Notes: a model not told the origin generated them from the letters alone. A stretch of 34,051 bases of DNA from CAVSWN01 sp046728115 (GCA_046728115.1 JBKPDW010000275.1:1-34051); one strand, 5' to 3'; shown: positions 1 through 8,880, counted from the stretch's first letter. Made by a program: numbers and translations.

Positions 1-240
1 GTGTATGTGACGCTCGATTCGACCGCGCGTGTGCCGGATCCGCTGCCGGCGCACTGGCTTCAGGCGCGAGCTACTGGAAACGTTCTGATGTTCGTCGAAA
101 CGCAATTCTCGGACGACGCGATAGGTGAACTGGTCCGAACGCTTTGCGAGGGCGTCCGTCACATCGACGTGAAGCCCATGACGCTGCGATCGATCTTTAC
201 CACGCTGGCGCCCACTGCCCGTAATGGAGTCGTGTCGTGA
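1..240 (+). CDS. ABC transporter ATP-binding protein, C-terminal fragment (cut by window start)
   Basis: The reading frame is open from base 1, so the gene starts before the window and only about 79 C-terminal residues are visible. None of the Walker or signature motifs are present. The call rests on the tail, which ends in a PMTLRSIFTTLA segment like the 'slrdIFv.la' end of many ABC-2 exporter ATPases, and on the downstream gene being a membrane protein. The stop codon TGA (238-240) overlaps the next gene's start, implying translational coupling. A complete protein would hydrolyse ATP on the cytoplasmic face to drive the partner permease. The GTG at base 1 is probably an internal valine codon. 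The family call is an inference. Confidence 0.6.
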   Translation: MYVTLDSTARVPDPLPAHWLQARATGNVLMFVETQFSDDAIGELVRTLCEGVRHIDVKPMTLRSIFTTLAPTARNGVVS

Positions 241-1838
241 TGGTGTGGCACATCGTCAAGAAGGATTGGACGCTGTTATGGCCGCTCGTCACGGCCTTGG
301 CGGTGTTGCAAGGTCTTTTGGCATTTGCTCGGTTCAGAGGCGGGATTTTCAACATCGGCCTCCCTACGACGCCAGCCGCCTTCCTGGAACTGCTAGCGGC
401 CGCTGCCGTCATCACGCTGGTTGTACTTCAAGACCCGGTTCCAGGAGTTCGTCAAGACTGGTTGGTTCGTCCCGTTGCTCGCCGCGATCTTCTCCTCGCC
501 AAGGTGCTCTTTGTCATCCTGTTTGTGCAAGGTCCGTGGTTCGTCACGGACCTTCTGCAGGGATTCGGGAACGGTTTCTCATTTGGTCAATCGGCAGCAG
601 CGGCGACAGCCTGTGCGGTGTGGGTCCTGCTGACACTGAGTTTGCCCGTGCTTGCGTTCGCGGCGCTCACGGCCACCATGACGGAGACATTCGTCGGCGC
701 GCTTGGCGTGTTTGCCGTCATGCTTGCGTCTCTGATTATCCCAGGGCTGGTCGGTGCGACGAGAGCAGCGGCGCTTACCGGCTTCGCCTGGGTGCCGTCT
801 CTGTTACGGGAGGGGCTGCTGCTCATCGCCGCCGTCGGCGTGTTGATTCTGCAGTACCGCTGGCGGCACACGTGGGCTGCACGCGGGCTGTTTACCGTGG
901 CATTAGTTGCTGGACTCTGTGTCTCATTTCTGCCGTGGCAGACGACGGTGCGACTGGAACAGTTGCTGACGGGCGGTGCGCGAGACGATCGCACCATCGC
1001 TATCTCATTTGCACAGGGCGCCGGAACATTTCGGCCGGCGCCGGGTCAGGGACTGGACGATGTTCAGGAGAAGCCGGGCATGGGCGCAGTGGATGTCGCT
1101 GCGGAGAATCAGCGACGGCGCGCAGAGGGCACGCGTACGGTGTTTCTGCCGATTCACGTATCCGGATTGGCCCCGGATGTGAGGCTGCTCGCCGACCGGT
1201 CAGAGGTGACGGTCACCGATCGCGACGGCCGCGTTATATATCGGGGAACGGGCAACGACCTTGAGCTTCGCGCGACAGGCGCCAACGCCGTCGTTCATCA
1301 GGGTATTCGAGTGCCTGGGGCATTGTACGGTCGTTTCAAGGCCGAACGGCTCGACGTTCAACTCGATTACTGGTTCACGCTGTTCCGGCCCAACGCGACT
1401 TACGCGCTTCCCGCGCAAAGTGGCGATCAGCGGATGCCTGCGATTGGACTGTGCGCGACGAAGGTGGATGACGCAGGGACTCGTGTGCTCTTTCAGTGCC
1501 TTCGGCCCGGTGAGCGGCCGCCGTGCCTCGCGGTCGTCCTCGAGCATCCCTCGACAGGACAACGAAATCCCGAAGTCTCTCTTTGCGTGCCTGATTACAC
1601 GCCGTACCCGGGCCACACGTTTCCAGACGCAGTTAGTCGATTCGGCGGCAGATTGCCCTTCTACGATCCCTCGGGCCTCGTCCGCTACCCAGTCGGGGGG
1701 CCGCAGTTGTCCGAATCGCGCGTGCTCGTGACCGCCTTTGAGCCCGCAGACCACTTCGTCAGGCGCGTGGTCATCCAGGCTGTACGTCTTCAGGATTGGG
1801 AGCCGCAAGTGCCGGCAAGCGCAGGTGCGCCGCAGTAG
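237..1838 (+). CDS. ABC-2-type permease-like membrane protein with large soluble C-terminal domain
   Basis: The protein is 533 residues long from GTG 237; ATG 240, which overlaps the previous stop as TGATG, is an equally good start. Residues about 10-235 contain a series of hydrophobic helices, including segments beginning LLWPLVTALAVLQG, ITLVVLQ, LAKVLFVILFVQG, WVLLTLSLPVLAF and FTVALVAGLCVSF. This layout resembles ABC-2 permeases. Residues about 250-533 are soluble and contain several cysteines. This domain would probably lie outside the cytoplasm, and I do not recognise its fold. Overlap with the ATPase gene supports an ATPase/permease pair. The substrate cannot be read from the sequence. 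The assignment as a transporter subunit is inference from topology and neighbourhood. Confidence 0.6.
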   Translation: MMVWHIVKKDWTLLWPLVTALAVLQGLLAFARFRGGIFNIGLPTTPAAFLELLAAAAVITLVVLQDPVPGVRQDWLVRPVARRDLLLAKVLFVILFVQGPWFVTDLLQGFGNGFSFGQSAAAATACAVWVLLTLSLPVLAFAALTATMTETFVGALGVFAVMLASLIIPGLVGATRAAALTGFAWVPSLLREGLLLIAAVGVLILQYRWRHTWAARGLFTVALVAGLCVSFLPWQTTVRLEQLLTGGARDDRTIAISFAQGAGTFRPAPGQGLDDVQEKPGMGAVDVAAENQRRRAEGTRTVFLPIHVSGLAPDVRLLADRSEVTVTDRDGRVIYRGTGNDLELRATGANAVVHQGIRVPGALYGRFKAERLDVQLDYWFTLFRPNATYALPAQSGDQRMPAIGLCATKVDDAGTRVLFQCLRPGERPPCLAVVLEHPSTGQRNPEVSLCVPDYTPYPGHTFPDAVSRFGGRLPFYDPSGLVRYPVGGPQLSESRVLVTAFEPADHFVRRVVIQAVRLQDWEPQVPASAGAPQ

Positions 1839-1887
1839 GCGAATTGGTCAGACAAGCTGACCTCGCGTGAGCGGACCACACGTGTAG

Positions 1888-2180
1888 CGCACGACAGAGA
1901 TTGGAATTCGTTTGGCACTCGGTGCCGAACGTGGCGCGGTCCTGCGAATGATGTTACGACAGGCGTCGCTTCCCGTTGCCGCGGGCGTCGCAGCGGCCGT
2001 GCCGCTCGGGCTCGGGGCTGCCTCGTGGCTACGGTCGCTACTCTTTGGCGTCAGTCCGCAGGATCCCACGACGATCACCGTGGTGTGCCTCGCACTCATA
2101 CGGCAGCCCTCCTGGCGGCGTATCTGCCTGCGCGGCGCGCAGCGAACCTCGATCCGCTTAACGCCCTACGCTACGAGTGA
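1888..2180 (+). pseudogene. Remnant of an ADOP/MacB-type permease C-terminus, frameshifted
   Basis: From 1888 the frame reads TTEIGIRLALGAERGAVLRM, then continues into hydrophobic sequence ending SLLFGVSPQDPTT. This is the last FtsX domain typical of ADOP permeases. Around 2085-2105 the conserved sequence jumps to another frame, which supplies ALLAAYLPARRAANLDPLNA and the family-typical end LRYE before TGA 2178-2180. Nothing upstream of about 1888 matches an ADOP protein, and an in-frame TAG lies at 1885-1887. It is therefore a 5'-deleted, frameshifted gene. It lies just upstream of an intact PadR-ADOP pair, so local duplication followed by decay is plausible. Confidence 0.8.
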
Positions 2181-2268
2181 AGAATGGCCGTTTAGTCGGA
2201 TCGTGGCTACACAACTAGATTGACGCGCCCGCCGCGTGGGACCAACGCGATAGCGCGAGAAAAATAAC

Positions 2269-2303
2269 GTAGATTGTCCACATAAATATAGTAGGCTGTC
2301 TAC
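2269..2303 (+). promoter_or_regulatory. Repeated motif and likely PadR operator/promoter before padR gene 1
   Basis: Two related 13-mers, GTAGATTGTCCAC (2269-2281) and GTAGGCTGTCTAC (2291-2303), lie 22 bases apart start to start, about two helical turns. The second is an imperfect palindrome (GTAG...CTAC). Between and into them lies AT-rich sequence with a possible -10 element TATAGT (2287-2292). The second box ends three bases before the ATG and no Shine-Dalgarno sequence is visible, so the transcript may be leaderless. PadR proteins commonly repress their own promoters, so an autoregulatory operator is a reasonable inference. Confidence 0.45.
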
Positions 2304-2306
2304 ACA

Positions 2307-2660
2307 ATGAGCCTCAAGACGCCTTCGCGCGTGGAGCTGCTGCAAGGCACGCTCGATCTGCTGATCCTCCGCACCCTTCGCCCCGGCCCGATGCACGGTC
2401 ACGCGATCGCGAAGCACATCCAGCGGACGTCTGAAAATCTGCTCCAGGTCGAAACCGGGTCGTTGTATCCGTGCGTGCATCGGCTCGAGGCGAAAGGCTG
2501 GATCGCGGCGTCCTGGGAGCGTTCCGACAAGGGAAAACGGGCCAAGTACTATCGCCTCACGGCGCTCGGCCGAAAACAGCTCTTTGCCGAACAGTCGAAA
2601 TGGGAGGCGTTCGCCCGCGCGATGGGATTGATCCTGGATCCAGTCGGCCAGGAGGGCTGA
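2307..2660 (+). CDS. PadR family transcriptional regulator (acidobacterial ADOP-associated type)
   Basis: The product is 117 residues, the usual length of the short PadR class. Its N-terminal winged helix reads ELLQGTLDLLILRTLRPGP followed by MHGHAIAKHI. The recognition region is VETGSLYPCVHRLEAKGWI, and the wing ends KRAKYYRLTALGRKQL. The C-terminal helix probably mediates dimerisation. The gene overlaps the downstream ADOP permease by one base (TGATG), so the two are surely co-transcribed. In Acidobacteriota this regulator type is commonly found beside ADOP genes. The start at ATG 2307 gives the usual short N-terminus although no ribosome binding site is visible. Repression of the PadR-ADOP operon in response to an unknown ligand is inferred. 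Confidence 0.92.
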   Translation: MSLKTPSRVELLQGTLDLLILRTLRPGPMHGHAIAKHIQRTSENLLQVETGSLYPCVHRLEAKGWIAASWERSDKGKRAKYYRLTALGRKQLFAEQSKWEAFARAMGLILDPVGQEG

Positions 2661-5425
2661 TGAACGCGTTCTTTCGTAAGTTGCGTTGGTTGACGCAGCG
2701 GGATCGCAAGGAAGCCGAACTCCGCGAGGAACTCCAGTTCCATTTGGAAGAGGAAGCGCAACAGCGTCAAGCTCAAGGACTGACGGAAGAAGAGGCCCGC
2801 TGCGTGGCGCGTCGTGAGTTGGGCAACTTCGCGCTGGTGCAGGAAGACACGCGCGCTGTGTGGGGATGGACGATGCTGGAGCAGCTCGGCCAGGATATGC
2901 GCTACGCCTTCCGGACGATGGCGGCCAACCGGCTGTTCACGGCGCTGGTGATCTTGTGCCTGGCGCTGGGCATCGGCGCCAACACGGCGATCTACAGCTT
3001 CATCGATTCGATCCTGCTGCGCTCGCTGCCGGTCGCCGATCCCGACTCGCTGGTCGTCCTCAACTGGCACGCGAAGGTCGCATCCAAACGCGACTTCGTC
3101 ATGCGGGCCATGAGCGGCAGCACTTGGGACGACCCTGGCTCGGGAACGACGAGCGGCATGTTCCCGTTCGAGGCGTTCGAGCTAATCCAGAAGGACGACT
3201 CGGTGTTCTCGAGCGTGTTCGCGTACTACCAGCCGAGGCAAGCGAGAAAACTGAACCTGACGATCAACGGGCAGGCGGATCTGGCCAGCGGTCTGACCGT
3301 CTCCGGCGACTTCTTTCGCGGGCTCGCCATCCTCCCTGCCGCCGGCCGACTGATCATGCCCAACGACGATCGGGCGGGAGCAGCCGCGGTCATCGTGGTC
3401 AGCCACGCTGTGGCTGTAAATCGTTTCGGAGGAGCCGCTAACGCTGTCGGACAGGCCGTGCTGATCAACAACTTGCCGTTCACGGTGCTCGGCGTGGCGC
3501 CGCCTGGATTCTTCGGCGTCGATCCCGCCGCCGCTCCTGACGTCTATCTGCCGATGCACGCCAACGAATTGGTGGGAGCGGCCGATCAGTTTGGATTCCG
3601 TGCCGAGAGGTATCTCGATCCTCACTACTACTGGATCCAGGTCATGGGCCGCTTGCGTCCCGGCATCAGCCTGGTTCAAGCGCAGGCCGTGTTGGCTCCG
3701 AGATTCCAGCAATGGGTGGCCAGCACGGCGACAAACGATCGGCAGCGCGCGCAACTTCCCGAGCTGGCGATCAACCGTGGCGCAGGCGGACTCAGCACCC
3801 TCCGCCGCACGTACTCGCAGCCGCTCTTTATCTTGATGGCGATGGTGGGGTTGATCCTCGTGCTGGCCTCCGCCAACGTCGCCAGCCTGCTGCTGGGACG
3901 CGCAACAGCAAGAGGGCGCGAAATAGCCTTGCGCCTGAGTCTGGGCGCAGGACGGCTTCGCGTCGTGCGGCAACTCCTGACGGAAAGTGTCCTGCTGGCG
4001 TCGTTCGGCGGAGCGCTCGGCGTGCTGTTCGCGATCCTGGGTATTCGCTTCCTGACGCTCCTGCTCGCGAACGGCCGGACCGACTTTACGTTGCACGCGG
4101 AGGTGAACTGGCACGTGCTGGGCGTCGCAGCCGCGCTGTCTGTGCTGACGGGCATCCTGTTCGGTCTCGCGCCGGCGATTCGGGCGACCCGCGTCGACGT
4201 CATACCAGCCTTGAAGGAGGTACGAGCCGGCGAACCGGGCGCGCGGCACGGGTTCGGGCGCGTACCTCTGAACCACGCGCTCGTTGTAGGACAGATCGCC
4301 ATCTCGCTGCTGATGCTGGTGGCGGCGGGGCTCTTCGTGCGGACGCTGTCGAATCTGCAATCGATCGAGCTCGGCTTCAATCGCGAGAACGTGCTGCTGT
4401 TTCAGCTGGACGCCAGGAAGGCCGGTTACGGTGACCAGGATATTGACGCCTTCTACGGCGATCTCTTGAAGACGTTCAGCGCCATGCCGGGGGTACGCCA
4501 TGCGAGCCTGTCCGATTCTTCGCTGATCGAAGCGGGATCGGGGACGCCGATCCACTTACCCGGACAGCCCCCCGATCCAGCGACGCGTTACCTGGCCATC
4601 GGACCGGGATTCTTCGCGACGATGCAGATTCCGATCCTCGCTGGCCGTGATGTCGACGAAAGGGACCGGCCCGGCTCGACGCCCGTTGCCGTGATCAACG
4701 AAGTGTTTGCCAAGACGAATTTCGGTGACCGGAACCCGCTGGGGCAGCACTTGCTCATGAGCAGAAATGGTCTTGGGCGTGACATGGAAATCGTCGGCGT
4801 ATCCAGGAACGCACGATATGGCAGCCTCACTCGCGACATCCCGCCGGTGGTGTATTTTCCCTATGACCAGGGTTATCCGCAGCCGAATGAGATGGTGTAT
4901 GTGCTGCGCACGTCGGGCGATCCTCTCCTGTATGTGAACGCCGTTCGGGAAACGGTACGACAGGCAAACGCGCGCGTGCCGGTGTCCGACATCAGAACCC
5001 AGACGGCGGACATCGACAAGACAATCAACCAGGAGATCACCTTCGCCCAGTTGTGCAGCGGCTTCGCGATCCTGGCAACAGTGATCGCCTGCGTCGGTCT
5101 CTACGGCGCCGTATCGTACAACGTCGTCCGACGCACCGGCGAAATCGGCATCAGGATCGCGCTCGGGGCCCAACGTGGAGGCGTTGTGCGGATGGTTCTG
5201 CGTGAAGTCCTGGTCATGGTGGTGGGCGGCCAGGTGATCGGCATGGTCGCGGCGCTTTCCACGTCGAGATTCATCGCAGCGTTTCTATACGGCATGAAGC
5301 CCAACGATCCGCTGACGCTGACACTGGGTGGCATGACTCTGCTGAGCGCCGCCCTTCTGGCGGGCTACCTTCCCGCGCGTCACGCGTCTCGAATCGATCC
5401 AATGGCTGCACTGCGGCATGATTGA
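2660..5425 (+). CDS. ADOP-family duplicated FtsX/MacB-like permease (prefix type 1)
   Basis: Start ATG 2660 overlaps the padR stop and has GGAGG at 2651-2655; the product is 921 residues. Residues 1 to about 75 form a charged helical prefix (EAELREELQFHLEEEA...) of the 'permease prefix domain 1' kind. The first membrane helix (ALVILCLALGIGANTAI) follows at about 92-116, then a periplasmic MacB-like domain. The first FtsX domain is at about 387-480, a second periplasmic domain follows, and the second FtsX domain is at about 793-921, ending YLPARHASRIDPMAALRHD. This internal duplication defines ADOP. Unlike MacB it has no ATPase domain, and none is adjacent. The function of the family is unknown; a membrane-remodelling or export role is speculation. 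Confidence 0.93.
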   Translation: MNAFFRKLRWLTQRDRKEAELREELQFHLEEEAQQRQAQGLTEEEARCVARRELGNFALVQEDTRAVWGWTMLEQLGQDMRYAFRTMAANRLFTALVILCLALGIGANTAIYSFIDSILLRSLPVADPDSLVVLNWHAKVASKRDFVMRAMSGSTWDDPGSGTTSGMFPFEAFELIQKDDSVFSSVFAYYQPRQARKLNLTINGQADLASGLTVSGDFFRGLAILPAAGRLIMPNDDRAGAAAVIVVSHAVAVNRFGGAANAVGQAVLINNLPFTVLGVAPPGFFGVDPAAAPDVYLPMHANELVGAADQFGFRAERYLDPHYYWIQVMGRLRPGISLVQAQAVLAPRFQQWVASTATNDRQRAQLPELAINRGAGGLSTLRRTYSQPLFILMAMVGLILVLASANVASLLLGRATARGREIALRLSLGAGRLRVVRQLLTESVLLASFGGALGVLFAILGIRFLTLLLANGRTDFTLHAEVNWHVLGVAAALSVLTGILFGLAPAIRATRVDVIPALKEVRAGEPGARHGFGRVPLNHALVVGQIAISLLMLVAAGLFVRTLSNLQSIELGFNRENVLLFQLDARKAGYGDQDIDAFYGDLLKTFSAMPGVRHASLSDSSLIEAGSGTPIHLPGQPPDPATRYLAIGPGFFATMQIPILAGRDVDERDRPGSTPVAVINEVFAKTNFGDRNPLGQHLLMSRNGLGRDMEIVGVSRNARYGSLTRDIPPVVYFPYDQGYPQPNEMVYVLRTSGDPLLYVNAVRETVRQANARVPVSDIRTQTADIDKTINQEITFAQLCSGFAILATVIACVGLYGAVSYNVVRRTGEIGIRIALGAQRGGVVRMVLREVLVMVVGGQVIGMVAALSTSRFIAAFLYGMKPNDPLTLTLGGMTLLSAALLAGYLPARHASRIDPMAALRHD

Positions 5426-5455
5426 CTCTGCCTTCAACTCCTCGAACCTGACTCG

Positions 5456-5470
5456 AAGCCTTGAAGGCTT
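5456..5470. terminator. Short inverted repeat between convergent genes
   Basis: AAGCCT (5456-5461) and AGGCTT (5465-5470) form a perfect 6-bp stem with a 3-base loop. It lies in the 138-base gap between the ADOP gene (+, ends 5425) and the kinase gene (-, ends 5564), where bidirectional termination would be expected. There is no T tract on either side, so intrinsic termination is uncertain. Confidence 0.25.
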
Positions 5471-5563
5471 GCAGCAGCGGAATGAGAGTGCTCATCTTCT
5501 CCGGGAATGCCGCATTGTCGTTCTACATCACACGTGACCCAATCGCAGATCGGCGATTTTCAA

Positions 5564-7438
5564 TCACTTTTTCAGCGCAGCCATCCAGTTGACGACGATA
5601 TTCATTGGTTTCGTTTCGGGACCGCTCACCTCGCTGTTGATAAGGAACGATTGCCCGTCGGCGGCGACATCGAAGTCGATGATGCGCGCGGGTTTCCGAT
5701 CGAACAGGACCTTGGCCACTCCCGCATCGAAGCTCGCGGTCGTGCTGACGGGTACTGCCATCACCCGCTGACCCACGACGTAGAACAGCTCTTTGCCGTC
5801 TCGACGCCAGCGTGGATTTGCGCCACCGCCGGTTGAAATGCGATGCGCTTCACCCGGTCCAGGAAAAGGCCGCACGTACACGTCCCGCTCGCCGGCTTCG
5901 TCGGATACGTACGCGATCCACCGTCCGTCGGGCGAGAATCGCGGCGCTGTTTCGTTGAACCGAGTCTTCACGAAGGCCGTCGGGGTGCGCTCGCCCGTCA
6001 GCGGCAGAATCCAAACGTCCGATGCCGTGACGGAATCGGTTTTTTCGTACGCGATAAACATTCCGTCGGGATGCCAATCGCCCGGAGTGTGCACAGCGCC
6101 GCTCGGCTGCACGAGCGGCTCCGCCGCCGCGCCGCTGTCGAGCACAAGCTGGTGGAGATACGGGGGCGCGTCTTTGTCCCACGCGAAGACGAGACGCCGC
6201 CCATCGGGAGACCAAATCGGCGCAAACTCTGAGCCCGTCGCCGACGTGACCCGAGTGTCGGTGCCGCGCGTCAGGTCGAGCACGTGCACATCCGTGGCGT
6301 TGGTCCTTTGCTCGGCGCGATCGACGGCAAGGCGTTTGCCGTCCGGCGCCAGGCGAACCGACTGATACCTTGCAATGGCCGCCACGGTGCCCGTCTGGAC
6401 GCCGGCACGATTGATCCATGTGAGCTGCGCGGTGCTGTCGCTGGCGTGATAGGCCAACACGCCGTTCGACGAAACGGAGAAGCCGGCTATTCCTACGGGG
6501 CTGAAATAGTCGACGTTTTCGGCAACCGGTGAGGCATCACCTTCGAGGCGGCCCGCGCGTTCGTCAAAGCGCTGCGCCATCAGCGTGCGCTCCCGGACGT
6601 ACATCACGTGGCCTGGTGACGCATGCACCAGTCGTGAATTCGCTTGAGTGAGGAAAGTGCTCTCCGGCGAACTGAGCGAACCGAGATACAAACGGTTGCC
6701 CGCTTGGTTCTTGACGCCAGCCATGTAGAAAAACCGGTCGCCATCGGGAAGGAATTCCGGAAACAGCACGCCGTCTTCACCCCGCGACCGATCGGGTTTT
6801 CTGATCTCGGAGACGGCGCCGCCGTCGGCGGACACGCGATACAGCGTCGCCCCAAACCCGAACACGATGACGCCCTTTGACCCCCACGAGCCCACCCCTG
6901 GCCCGGCCGATACATCGCAGATGGTTTGTGGCGGACCGCCAGCGATGGCAATCCGTTTGAGCTTCGATTCTGCAAGAAATGCGAGCGACCGGCTGTCCGG
7001 CGACCAGAAGGGCGGCTGCTGGACACCTTCGGTGCCCGCGAGGACGCGCGGTGAATCGGAGTCCAACGGCCGTATCCAGATGCGCGTCTGCCCCTCGACG
7101 CTCGCGACGAACGCGAGCGTTCGACCGTCCGGTGAAATCACCGGGGTGACCACGACGCCCAGGTCGGCAATGAACCGTCCGTTCTCCGGCGGCGGCACCG
7201 TGAAGCGCAGCGGCGCGGACTCGCTCGGCACAGGCGCCTTGAGCCACGTTCCAGCCGCGATTCCCGCCAGCAGAACCATTGCTGCGGCCCAGATCCATCG
7301 TTCCCGATTGAAACGTGCTGGCGGCTTCTCCGGCTCCGACGAGGTCAGTTCCCATCCCACGTCAGCCGCGGCCTGCCAGCGGTCGTCGGGGTCCGTCGAG
7401 AGGCACCGTTCGATGACGCGGGCGAGACGAGCCGGCAC
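5564..7438 (-). CDS. C-terminal part of Ser/Thr kinase: end of kinase domain, TM helix, TolB/WD40-like propeller
   Basis: This frame continues the kinase begun at 8072. Reading back through its apparent start it is preceded in the same frame by GTLKFPPNVP, then PARLARVIERCLSTDPDDRW, the usual end of a PknB-type kinase lobe. One membrane helix (WIWAAAMVLLAGIAAGTWL) follows. The remaining roughly 550 residues are exported propeller repeats with recurring ISPDGRTLAFVA, WSPDSRSLAF, WSPDGRRLVFAW and FSPDGRWIAYVSD motifs, each a PD40/TolB-type blade. In Acidobacteriota this layout is common; the propeller presumably senses an extracytoplasmic signal. ATG 7438 is unlikely to be a real start because the kinase domain is cut there. 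I take it as the downstream half of a frameshifted gene spanning 5564-8072. Confidence 0.85.
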   Translation of the reverse strand: MPARLARVIERCLSTDPDDRWQAAADVGWELTSSEPEKPPARFNRERWIWAAAMVLLAGIAAGTWLKAPVPSESAPLRFTVPPPENGRFIADLGVVVTPVISPDGRTLAFVASVEGQTRIWIRPLDSDSPRVLAGTEGVQQPPFWSPDSRSLAFLAESKLKRIAIAGGPPQTICDVSAGPGVGSWGSKGVIVFGFGATLYRVSADGGAVSEIRKPDRSRGEDGVLFPEFLPDGDRFFYMAGVKNQAGNRLYLGSLSSPESTFLTQANSRLVHASPGHVMYVRERTLMAQRFDERAGRLEGDASPVAENVDYFSPVGIAGFSVSSNGVLAYHASDSTAQLTWINRAGVQTGTVAAIARYQSVRLAPDGKRLAVDRAEQRTNATDVHVLDLTRGTDTRVTSATGSEFAPIWSPDGRRLVFAWDKDAPPYLHQLVLDSGAAAEPLVQPSGAVHTPGDWHPDGMFIAYEKTDSVTASDVWILPLTGERTPTAFVKTRFNETAPRFSPDGRWIAYVSDEAGERDVYVRPFPGPGEAHRISTGGGANPRWRRDGKELFYVVGQRVMAVPVSTTASFDAGVAKVLFDRKPARIIDFDVAADGQSFLINSEVSGPETKPMNIVVNWMAALKK

Positions 7439-8072
7439 GTTCGGTGGAAACTTCAGGGTGCCGTGCGAGGGCCGCCGCGCCGGTCAGCGTCTCGGTGAGG
7501 ATCAGGCCGAGCGCAAACACATCGGAGCGGGCGTCACCCTGACCGCCCTGGAGTTGCTCGGGAGCCATGTACGCCGGTGTGCCGACGATGACGCCGCTCA
7601 TGGTCGCCGTCTGGCCCGGAATCACGCCCACCTTCGCGACACCGAAGTCCAGCACCTTGACGCCGGTCCTCGTGACCATGATGTTCGCCGGCTTCAGGTC
7701 GCGATGCACCACGCCCTTCGCATGCGCCGCCGTAAGCGCTCGAGCGATCTGCACGCCGTACTCCACCGCGCGATCGACTGGCAGCGGACCGGCCTTCAAC
7801 CTGTCTGCCAGCGTGTCGCCCTCGATGAGTTCCATCACGAGATAGTTCGAACCGACGTCGTATAACGTGCAGACCGCGGGGTGATTGAGGGACGAAATAG
7901 CGCGCGCCTCCCGTTGAAAGCGCTCGCTGAACTCCTCGTCCACGACCTTGACGGCGACGGGTCGGTCCAGTCTCGTATCAACCGCGCGATACACCGCACC
8001 CATGCCGCCGCGCCCGAGGAGCGCGACGATTTCGTACACGCCGAGCCTATCGCCGCTCTGCAGTTGCGTCAT
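7362..8072 (-). CDS. Serine/threonine protein kinase, N-terminal part (frameshifted)
   Basis: Start ATG 8072. The catalytic domain is clear: glycine loop LLGRGGMGAVYRA (19-30), ATP-binding Lys42 in VAVKVV, Glu55 of helix C, catalytic HRDLKPAN (Asp125), DFG (Asp142) and GTPAYMAPEQ (164-173). Homology runs through about residue 198 (LTETLTG). It then turns into unrelated sequence (AAALARHPEV...), while the expected continuation RRPSHGTLKFPPNVP appears in the next frame. The 38 or so C-terminal residues of this reading frame are therefore frameshift product. With the second half the protein would be about 836 residues: cytoplasmic kinase, one membrane helix, exported propeller. If the shift is real, this half lacks the lower C-lobe and is probably inactive. 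Confidence 0.88.
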   Translation of the reverse strand: MTQLQSGDRLGVYEIVALLGRGGMGAVYRAVDTRLDRPVAVKVVDEEFSERFQREARAISSLNHPAVCTLYDVGSNYLVMELIEGDTLADRLKAGPLPVDRAVEYGVQIARALTAAHAKGVVHRDLKPANIMVTRTGVKVLDFGVAKVGVIPGQTATMSGVIVGTPAYMAPEQLQGGQGDARSDVFALGLILTETLTGAAALARHPEVSTERAGSSRPRHRTVPLDGPRRPLAGRG

Positions 8073-8093
8073 TGCGTAAGCATCGTCAGCGAG

Positions 8094-8099
8094 ATTCTA
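8094..8099 (-). promoter_or_regulatory. Possible -10 element of the kinase gene
   Basis: On the minus strand TAGAAT, inside CTAGAAT, lies 22-27 bases before the kinase ATG. It would give a leader of about 15 bases with no good Shine-Dalgarno sequence. The same CTAGAAT string precedes the IorA-type gene. No convincing -35 element is visible. Confidence 0.3.
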
Positions 8100-8543
8100 G
8101 TCTAGCGCCTTCGTAGAGATCGCCAGCAGATCAGGGCGCAAAACGTTGACGCGGATGACGGCCTGAAGACCCGTGAAGCCCCCACTCAGGATTGGAAAAC
8201 ACTGCGGCGTCACTCGCGAGTAAACATCGGTTGCATGCTCGCAACCCGCGGTATTCGCAGTTGTGGTGCGTGGCGGGGTGAATCCCCTGAGCGCCGCTAG
8301 CCGTCCGGATCTCGCGTTCGCCATTCGCGGCAGGGTGATGCGGTGTCCACGGCCGTTCGAGAGCGTAGGGGTGTGAGGGCAGCCGTTGTGGTCAAGGGTG
8401 GCGGCTGCTGACTGGCCCTACATGACCGGCATCCCTCTCCCGCTCACCCAACAAAATCAAGCCGTCGGTGTCCGGCGGGTGTAGGATTCTTCCGCGCTGA
8501 CACGAACCCTGGGAACAACCGTCCGCAAAAGGAGGGCGACCCC
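8100..8543. other. Gap without recognisable gene upstream of the kinase
   Basis: About 440 bases separate the kinase start region from the molybdoenzyme pseudogene. The minus strand is open at 8097-8324 (75 codons), but the translation has no recognisable domain and an unusual composition. A perfect 6-bp stem GGTTGC/GCAACC with a 6-base loop sits at 8229-8246. The right end (8482-8535) holds a possible TAGGAT -10 element and a strong AAAGGAGG ribosome binding site for the pseudogene at 8544. The region adjoins decayed genes and is probably degraded sequence. Confidence 0.4.
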
Positions 8544-8880
8544 ATGGAGCATCGAGACGTTTCACGGCGCACGTTGTTGAAAGGTGGCGGTGCGGCGCTG
8601 GCAGGGCTGTCGCTGCAGGTGGCCGGCCCGGCCCGCGCCTTTCCTCAGGACAACGATCGAGAGCAACACGCGTGGGATGACGACCAGCCTGACCCGTCGC
8701 AATCACTGGGACAGCCGGGCGACGTGGGCTGACGGGCGCCGTCGAACCGGATGCGGGTGGCGGACTGGATTTGACGATCACCGAGCAGTTCGCCCGCAGC
8801 ATGTCGCTCGACGATGCGCTCGACCCGCGCACCTGCTCTGCTACGAAATGAACGGCGAGCCCCTTCCCGTCGCCCGCTCT
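8544..8880 (+). pseudogene. Sulfite-oxidase-like molybdopterin oxidoreductase, deleted and frameshifted
   Basis: The 5' end is intact: AAAGGAGG at 8527-8534, ATG 8544, and a twin-arginine signal peptide (SRRTLLKGGGAALAGLSLQVAG...ARAFP). The early mature region DREQHAWDDDQPDPSQSLG resembles the N-terminus of Tat-exported sulfite-oxidase-like enzymes. The frame then stops at 8732. In another frame EQFARSMSLDDALDPRT appears, followed after one more shift by LLCYEMNGEPLPVAR. Together these match the family's molybdopterin-domain stretch 'FARSIPL.kALDP..LLAYEMNGEPLP'. Roughly 100 residues between the two parts and the whole C-terminal half are missing. The functional ancestor would be a periplasmic molybdoenzyme. 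Confidence 0.75.

Noticed and set aside
8097..8324. 75-codon open frame on the minus strand before the kinase gene
   Set aside because: No recognisable domain, odd composition and a decayed neighbourhood. Without a homologue or ribosome binding site I do not call it a gene.
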